Shown: piece by piece, positions 21,428-26,094 of the stretch | Layout of the letters: each line of letters opens with the position of its first letter | How positions within the stretch are numbered: position 1 is the stretch's first letter | From: JAOZHU01 sp964506435 | GTDB taxonomy: Archaea > Thermoproteota > Bathyarchaeia > Bathyarchaeales > Bathycorpusculaceae | DNA length: 26,094 bases | Direction of reading: 5' to 3' | NCBI GenBank assembly: GCA_964506435.1 | Contig: CAZDLK010000030.1 | Coordinates: 1 to 26,094 of the forward strand | Position numbers and translations under genes: made by a program | The notes under the pieces: generated by a model | Seen by the model: the letters and a program-made list of their open reading frames with translations, nothing else | Told to the model about the DNA's origin: nothing | Database searches by the model: none

Positions 21428-21433
21428 TTTTTT
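21428..21433 (+). terminator. T6 run after pyrH
   Basis: A six-T run follows the pyrH stop by 14 nt, preceded by a G-rich stretch and without a strong hairpin. Oligo-T is sufficient for archaeal RNA polymerase termination in vitro. Confidence 0.35.
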
Positions 21434-21443
21434 GTGCAACAAG

Positions 21444-21488
21444 TTTAAATATCACATTTGATATCGCATTTGAGGTCAATAGTGATAT
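21444..21488 (+). promoter_or_regulatory. PadR operon promoter with tandem operator repeats
   Basis: TTTAAATA (21444-21451) is a good TATA box. Overlapping and following it are two tandem 12-bp repeats, ATATCACATTTG (21449-21460) and ATATCGCATTTG (21461-21472), differing at one base. An inverted copy of the ATATCAC half lies at 21482-21488. The repeats fill the TATA-to-start interval, so binding by the encoded PadR repressor would block transcription. The SD GAGGT follows at 21472-21476. Confidence 0.6.
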
Positions 21489-22078
21489 GTATGTTCGACC
21501 ATGAAAACGGCGTAAAAAACCTGAAACACCACCGAGAAATGAAAAGATGGATGCGCCACACCGCCATGGTGCCCAAAGGCTTCCTACGATACCACGTTCT
21601 CGAAGCCTTAAACGAGAAGCCCATGTCAGGGTCAGAAATAATGGAGGAAATCGAAAAACACACAGGCGGCTCTTGGAAACCCAGCCCAGGCTCCATATAC
21701 CCCTTGCTGGCTTGGCTGCAAGACAACGGTCACGTAAAGGAGTTGCCTACTGAAAACGGTTTGAAACGTTACGAGTTAACCGCAAGTGGAAAGGCACTGC
21801 TTGAAGAACAGAAAACAATAAGGAAGAAAGTTAGGGAAGAATCAGGCTTCTTTCCAGCCCCGCCCTTTTTCGACGCTTTCTTTATGAGAATGCCTCCAGA
21901 GAAATGCGAGGAAGTACGCGACACCATGCGAAAACTCGGTATAGCCTTCTTTCAGTTAAGCCTCACGCTACAGGAGAAAATGTCTGAGCAAGCCTTAAAT
22001 GAGTCTCTCAAGGCTGTAACTGAGACCGCGAAGAAACTTGAGGAAATAAACAAAAAATTGAAGGGTGAACTTAAATGA
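21482..22078 (+). CDS. PadR-family transcriptional repressor
   Basis: A 198-aa regulator that probably represses its own five-gene efflux operon until a toxic ligand binds. A Cys/His-containing N-terminal tail (MFDHENGVKNLKHHREMK) precedes the PadR winged helix: FLRYHVLEALNEKPMSGSEI, the recognition helix region WKPSPGSIYPLLAWLQDNGHV, and the wing EKRY-type YELTASGKALLEE. A C-terminal helical dimerisation domain (about residues 115-195) follows, as in PadR subfamily 1. The likely start is GTG 21482 with SD GAGGT at 5-nt spacing; ATG 21491 is the alternative. The stop overlaps the ATPase start in ATGA. Tandem repeats in the promoter are the likely binding site. Confidence 0.92.
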   Translation: MICMFDHENGVKNLKHHREMKRWMRHTAMVPKGFLRYHVLEALNEKPMSGSEIMEEIEKHTGGSWKPSPGSIYPLLAWLQDNGHVKELPTENGLKRYELTASGKALLEEQKTIRKKVREESGFFPAPPFFDAFFMRMPPEKCEEVRDTMRKLGIAFFQLSLTLQEKMSEQALNESLKAVTETAKKLEEINKKLKGELK

Positions 22079-23079
22079 GTGAAGACGTAATAAAAGCTGA
22101 AGGTTTAACAAAAGTTTTCAACCACAACCTCGTGGCAGTTGACCACATAGACTTCAGCGTCAAACACGGCGAAATCTTCGGCTTCCTAGGACCAAACGGA
22201 GCAGGCAAAACAACAACAATAAACATGCTGATAACCGTGCTGAAGCCAACCTCTGGCAAAGCAACCATACTCGGAAGCGACATTGCCAAACAAAACAACG
22301 CTGTCCGCGCCACCATCGGCGTTGTCCCACAGGAGTACACGGCTGACGAGGATTTAACAGGCTACGAGAACATACTCCTATGCGCTGACCTCTACGGTAT
22401 TCATCGCGACGTTTCCAAAAAACGCGCAAATGAGCTTTTAGAGCTTGTTGAATTGACATCGTTTAAAGACAAGAAGGTGCAAACTTACTCAGGCGGCATG
22501 CGGCGAAGGCTGGAGTTGGCATGCGGCTTAGTTAACAGGCCTAAAGTGCTCTTCTTGGATGAACCAACGTTAGGCTTAGATGTCCAAACTAGAGCGGCTA
22601 CGTGGAATTACGTGCGTATGCTGAAGAAAGAGTACGGCATGACGCTGTTTTTGACGACGCATTATTTGGAGGAGGCGGATGCGCTTTGCGACCGCATAGC
22701 GATAATTGACCACGGCAGAATCATCGTCGTCGGAACTCCTGAAGACTTGAAGGAAAGCTTGGGCGGTGACATAATCACTTTGAGCATTCAGCAGGATATT
22801 GACATAACTAATCTTGTTAAGGGAATTGAACGCGTGAAAGAAGTGAAGAAGAAAAATGGAATGTACATTATAAAATCTGAAAGCGGAGAAATAACCGCGC
22901 CGCTTATCATCGAGGCTCTGCGCAAAGAAGGACACGTTGTAACTAAGCTTTCCTTGACGAAGCCGACGCTGAACGAAGTTTACTTGCAGTACACAGGTAA
23001 GTCTATGCGTGATGCTGCGGACGAATCAAAAGACTCCGCGTTTGCCCAGAGACACATGATGAGGAGGTCACACATGTGA
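22075..23079 (+). CDS. ABC transporter ATP-binding protein (DrrA type)
   Basis: A 334-aa ATPase of a drug- or lipid-type exporter. Walker A GPNGAGKTT is at residues 39-47, the Q-loop at VVPQEY, signature YSGGMRRRL at 138-146, Walker B VLFLDEP at 158-164, and H-loop H196 in TTHYLEEADALCDR. The C-terminal 110 residues (after GTPEDLKESLG) are the DrrA/DUF4162-like extension, ending in the EVYLQYTGKSMRDA element. It is a clear paralogue of the ATPase at 16905-17828 but has a canonical signature. It starts at ATG 22075 inside the PadR stop (ATGA) and its own stop overlaps the permease GTG, so the three are translationally coupled. Confidence 0.95.
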   Translation: MSEDVIKAEGLTKVFNHNLVAVDHIDFSVKHGEIFGFLGPNGAGKTTTINMLITVLKPTSGKATILGSDIAKQNNAVRATIGVVPQEYTADEDLTGYENILLCADLYGIHRDVSKKRANELLELVELTSFKDKKVQTYSGGMRRRLELACGLVNRPKVLFLDEPTLGLDVQTRAATWNYVRMLKKEYGMTLFLTTHYLEEADALCDRIAIIDHGRIIVVGTPEDLKESLGGDIITLSIQQDIDITNLVKGIERVKEVKKKNGMYIIKSESGEITAPLIIEALRKEGHVVTKLSLTKPTLNEVYLQYTGKSMRDAADESKDSAFAQRHMMRRSHM

Positions 23080-23987
23080 GCGCAACAAACAACATTTCCA
23101 AAAGCAAAACACACGGCTTGTGGGCTTTAACTAACCGTGAACTCAAGAAATGGTACAAAGCTCCAACTGTATTCATTCTCAACCTGATTCAGCCAGTGAT
23201 TTGGCTTGGCTTGCTCGGTAACGCCTTGAACATAGGCAGCCTCTTCAGCGCAAGCTCAATTCAGTTTCCGTCAGAGTTAGCGGCAACGTTCACTCCAGAG
23301 CAGCTCAGCGCCTTAAACAGTTTCTTCAGCGGGTTGCAGGACCAGATAATGGGCAGCACCTTCGGCACAACCAGCTACATAAGTTTCATGGCTGTAGGCA
23401 TGATGGCGTTCACCGCCCTGTTCACAACGATGTTCAGCGGCATGTCCGTAGTGTGGGACAGGCGCTTAGGCTTCCTAAACAAAGTCTTAAGCACGCCAGT
23501 GTCCCGAGCAGTCATAATACTGTCTAAAGTGTTCTCTGCAACTTTGCGGGCAATGTTCCAAGCAGCAATAATTTTGCTGATCGCGATTCCATTCGGCTTT
23601 ACATTCGGCGCCTCGTTCACAGTGTTTAACATTCTCGGCGTCTTCGCAATGCTGTTCCTAGTGTGCCTAGGTTTGTCTTCGCTGTTCATAGCCATCAACA
23701 TCCGCTCCACAAGAATCGAAACGCCAATGGCAGTCATGAACCTGCTGAACTTGCCGTTAACGTTCGCCAGCAGCGCCTTCTTCCCAATCGACAAAATGCC
23801 CGGATGGCTCCAAGCAGTAGCAAACGCTAACCCAATATCGTACACGATTGACGGCATGCGGCAACTCTTAATCTTCGACAGCATAAACTACGCGCAGTTG
23901 GCGTTGGACTTCGCGTTCGTCGGCGTATTCGCAGCAATACTGACCAGCATAGGCATAGTGCTCTCATGGAGATTCCTAAATAAGTAA
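23076..23987 (+). CDS. ABC-2 type permease (DrrB type)
   Basis: A 303-aa membrane subunit with six TM helices. It begins with a basic cytoplasmic segment (NRELKKWYKAPTVFILNLIQPVIWLGLLG, split across TM1). A large outside loop (about residues 50-100, with GSLFSASSIQFPSELAAT) follows TM1. It then has the ABC-2 hallmark WDRRLGFLNKVLSTPVSRAVIILSK in two contiguous parts at about 127-150, the FASSAFFPIDKMPGWLQ block near 228-246 and the NPISYTIDGMRQLL element. The GTG start overlaps the ATPase stop (GTGA). It forms a half- or full-dimer exporter with the preceding ATPase under PadR control; substrate unknown. Confidence 0.93.
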   Translation: MSATNNISKSKTHGLWALTNRELKKWYKAPTVFILNLIQPVIWLGLLGNALNIGSLFSASSIQFPSELAATFTPEQLSALNSFFSGLQDQIMGSTFGTTSYISFMAVGMMAFTALFTTMFSGMSVVWDRRLGFLNKVLSTPVSRAVIILSKVFSATLRAMFQAAIILLIAIPFGFTFGASFTVFNILGVFAMLFLVCLGLSSLFIAINIRSTRIETPMAVMNLLNLPLTFASSAFFPIDKMPGWLQAVANANPISYTIDGMRQLLIFDSINYAQLALDFAFVGVFAAILTSIGIVLSWRFLNK

Positions 23988-24019
23988 GCAAGCCGTGAGC
24001 AAAATGGGAGTGTCTGACC

Positions 24020-24703
24020 GTGGTGCCAGTTGTTGAAGCGGTAGACTTAAAGAAAACTTACATGCTAGGCAAAGTCCCAGTTGAAGCCCTCCGCGGGGTT
24101 AACCTGAAAGTGGAAAGCGGCGACTTCCTCACCATCCTCGGTCCTTCAGGCAGCGGCAAATCAACCCTGCTGAACCTGATAGGCGCTTTGGATAAGCCAA
24201 CTGCGGGGACACTGCTGGTTGACGGTGTGGACATTTCCAAACTCAGCGACAGTCAACTGGCAGACCTCAGGCGCAAAGTAGGCTTCGTATTCCAATTCTT
24301 CAACCTCATCCCCCGTTTTACCGCAATAGGCAACGTTGAACTATCCATGTCTATCGCTGACGTGAACCGCACGGAGAGAAGAAGACGCGCAGAGGAACTT
24401 TTGGAAACAGTAGGCTTGAAAGAACGAATGCATCATAAGCCTGCGGAGCTCAGCGGGGGTCAACAACAGCGCGTTGCCATCGCTCGTGCTTTAGCGAACA
24501 ACCCCAAGTTTCTGCTGTTGGATGAGCCGACGGGCAACATTGATTCTAAAACTGCCCGCGAAATAATGACGCTGATTAAGCGGCTAAACGCGGAGAAAGG
24601 CGTGACCATAATCATGGTTACACACGACCAGCACTTGGCAAAGGAAGCCAAGCGCATAGTGCAAGTGTTTGACGGCGAAATCCACTCGGACGTGGTGAAC
24701 TGA
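24020..24703 (+). CDS. ABC transporter ATP-binding protein (LolD/MacB type)
   Basis: A 227-aa ATPase of the mechanotransmission (type VII) ABC family, which works with the MacB-like permease encoded 1 nt downstream. Walker A GPSGSGKST is at residues 41-49, followed by FVFQFFNLIPRFTAIGNVELSM (the family Q-loop region, 89-110). Signature LSGGQQQRVAIARAL is at 144-158, Walker B FLLLDEPTGNID at 164-175, and the H-loop TH at 201-202. The start is GTG 24020 or the adjacent GTG; GGGAGTG (24006-24012) serves as SD. It lies 32 nt after the DrrB-type permease, so it is probably on the same mRNA. Confidence 0.94.
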   Translation: MVPVVEAVDLKKTYMLGKVPVEALRGVNLKVESGDFLTILGPSGSGKSTLLNLIGALDKPTAGTLLVDGVDISKLSDSQLADLRRKVGFVFQFFNLIPRFTAIGNVELSMSIADVNRTERRRRAEELLETVGLKERMHHKPAELSGGQQQRVAIARALANNPKFLLLDEPTGNIDSKTAREIMTLIKRLNAEKGVTIIMVTHDQHLAKEAKRIVQVFDGEIHSDVVN

Positions 24704-24704
24704 C

Positions 24705-26039
24705 ATGAAAGCGCGAGATGTTTTCGGCTACTCCTTCAGCGCCATAAAACTGAGGAAACTCCGCGCAGGCTTAACCACGCTAGGCGTTGTAATCGGCATT
24801 GCCGCTATCGTTGCTTTGCTTTCTATTACGCAGGGCTTGCAGAACACGATAACCCTGCAGTTGGAGCAGGGATTAGCAACAGACACTGTAATCGTTACGC
24901 CTGGCAAAAGCCTCTTAAGCAGCGGCGGCGTAGGTCAAGGCGCAGGCATAGGCGCCGCAATAAGTAGCGACACTTCCGACTTTAAGTTGTTTATTAACGA
25001 TACTGCAACTGTTAACGCGGCATCGCCGGACATTGAAGCTTCAATTGCCATAATCCAAAAAGCAGTTTACGTTCAGTCTGAAAACCGCACTTTCGCCATC
25101 AACGTTAATGGCGTGGATTTTGCCAAATACCCCGAGTTTTACAGCAGCACATTTGTAGCTGACAGCGGAAGCATCAGTTTAAGCCCTGAAAACGACACCG
25201 TTGTGATTGGAAGGCGGTTACATGACCCGTGGAAAAACGGCACCTTGCTCTTCAACGTGAATGACGACATTAACATCACATGGACTAATGCTACTGCTCG
25301 GCCTCCTACAAACGAAACATATACTGGTCTCGTAACGGCGGTTCTGAAAGAAGTCGGCGGTTTCAGCTTCGGAGGACCTTCAGACACAGGCGTGTACATT
25401 CCAACTGCCCAAGCGCAAAGCTTCTTCGGAACTGACGAGTGCAACATGATTATTGTGAAACTAAAGGACAGCGACAAAACCACCCTTGATGACGCGTCTA
25501 AAGCTATAGACGATGCGTTTAACGGCGAAGTCTCAGTGATATCCTCCACTGCAGTGGTTGATATTCTTTCCAGTGTCTTCTCAGTCATATCGCTTTTCCT
25601 AGTCGGCATCGCCGCCATCTCGCTGTTGGTTGCGGGCATAGGCATAATGAACATCATGATAGTCTCGCTGATTGAGCGCACACGAGAAATCGGCATACTC
25701 AAAGCGTTAGGCATGAAAAGCCGAACCGTACTCATGATATTCCTAAGCGAATCCGTGATAATCGGCTTGATAGGCGCAGTGATTGGCATAGCTTTAGGCT
25801 GGGGCTTAGCAAACGCAGTTGCCGTGGTATTAAGCGGAGGCGGCTTATTCCAAGGCATAGGCGGAACCCAAGCTGCAAGCCGCATTCAATCTGGCTATAT
25901 GACTATAACGCCTGTTTTAACGCCAACCGTGCTCGTAGGTGCCTTGCTATTCGGAATAGGCGTCAGCGTAATCTTCGCCTTGTACCCTGCGTGGCGCGCT
26001 TCGAAACTTAAACCCGTAGAAGCCTTAAGATATGAGTAG
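24705..26039 (+). CDS. MacB-like FtsX-domain permease
   Basis: A 444-aa permease of the MacB/LolCDE class with four TM helices. TM1 (21-43) follows the cytoplasmic entry helix KLRAGLTTLGVVIGIAAIVA. A large extracellular MacB_PCD domain (about 44-285, with several N-x-S/T sites) is followed by the FtsX domain with TM2 (291-317), TM3 (343-377) and TM4 (405-428). Conserved cytoplasmic loops read ERTREIGILKALG (324-336) and PAWRASKLKPVEALRYE (428-444). The family uses ATP to drive conformational change rather than passage through the membrane. The ATG is 1 nt after the ATPase stop. It is intact and close to the window edge; later genes of the operon may lie outside. Confidence 0.94.
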   Translation: MKARDVFGYSFSAIKLRKLRAGLTTLGVVIGIAAIVALLSITQGLQNTITLQLEQGLATDTVIVTPGKSLLSSGGVGQGAGIGAAISSDTSDFKLFINDTATVNAASPDIEASIAIIQKAVYVQSENRTFAINVNGVDFAKYPEFYSSTFVADSGSISLSPENDTVVIGRRLHDPWKNGTLLFNVNDDINITWTNATARPPTNETYTGLVTAVLKEVGGFSFGGPSDTGVYIPTAQAQSFFGTDECNMIIVKLKDSDKTTLDDASKAIDDAFNGEVSVISSTAVVDILSSVFSVISLFLVGIAAISLLVAGIGIMNIMIVSLIERTREIGILKALGMKSRTVLMIFLSESVIIGLIGAVIGIALGWGLANAVAVVLSGGGLFQGIGGTQAASRIQSGYMTITPVLTPTVLVGALLFGIGVSVIFALYPAWRASKLKPVEALRYE

Positions 26040-26094
26040 AGGAAGCAAATTTGAGTACTCTTTGTTCAAAATGCATTTTCTTTCAGTTGGCTCC

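Noticed and set aside
23375..23884. 169-aa minus-strand frame opposite the DrrB-type permease
   Set aside because: Antisense shadow of a gene with clear family motifs; it has no promoter or family of its own.
25139..25885. 248-aa minus-strand frame opposite the MacB-like permease
   Set aside because: It is long, but rich in Met, Pro, Thr and Ser as expected for the complement of a membrane-protein gene; the sense strand is plainly coding.

Overview
This window looks archaeal, most likely from a Bathyarchaeia-type lineage of the Thermoproteota. That lineage call is inferred from gene content and has not been checked by a search. The evidence is a TiaS tRNA(Ile2) agmatinylcytidine synthetase, a SelB-like pseudo-GTPase of the archaeal aSelBL type, an archaeal-type UMP kinase, a DUF763 protein, TATA boxes 22-30 nt upstream of several starts (some transcripts leaderless or nearly so), and a mixture of ATG, GTG and TTG starts with Shine-Dalgarno (SD) motifs inside operons. 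I see no rRNA, tRNA, CRISPR array, insertion sequence or phage module.

Layout. 1-548 is non-coding, with imperfect direct repeats and a hairpin. 549-2764 holds a lipoate-protein ligase (+) convergent with cysteinyl-tRNA synthetase (-), their stop codons overlapping in CTAG. 2870-4413 has a small secreted beta-rich protein whose start region is abnormal, and two small zinc-ribbon proteins. 4698-7177 is an A+T-richer orphan block: a two-TM coiled-coil membrane protein divergent from an unknown protein plus a TPR protein. 7351-11447 is an informational cluster: DUF763/HhH protein, TiaS, a stand-alone Lrp-type RAM domain and the SelB-like protein. 11589-12988 has an orphan membrane protein convergent with an S51 peptidase, with a second stop overlap (TTAA). 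13093-15180 is a probable operon of a small Cys protein, an LsrF-type aldolase/thiolase and a zinc alcohol dehydrogenase. 15307-16756 has a DUF3795 mini-protein and a PLP aminotransferase.

The right third is dominated by export. 16905-18628 is a NodIJ/DrrAB-like ABC pair. 18638-20564 is an AlkA-like glycosylase behind a Ca2+/cation exchanger. 20740-21414 is UMP kinase. 21482-26039 is a five-gene run: a PadR repressor, a DrrA/DrrB-type ATPase and permease, and a LolD/MacB-type ATPase and permease. The overlaps (ATGA, GTGA) and short gaps indicate one PadR-controlled efflux operon.

No clearly new large system is visible. The best leads are the 4698-7177 orphan block, the LsrF homologue paired with a dehydrogenase, the degenerate SelB-like factor, the probable frameshift at the secreted protein's start, and repeat or palindrome elements lying between TATA boxes and start codons (PadR, DUF3795 and DUF763 genes) that look like operators.
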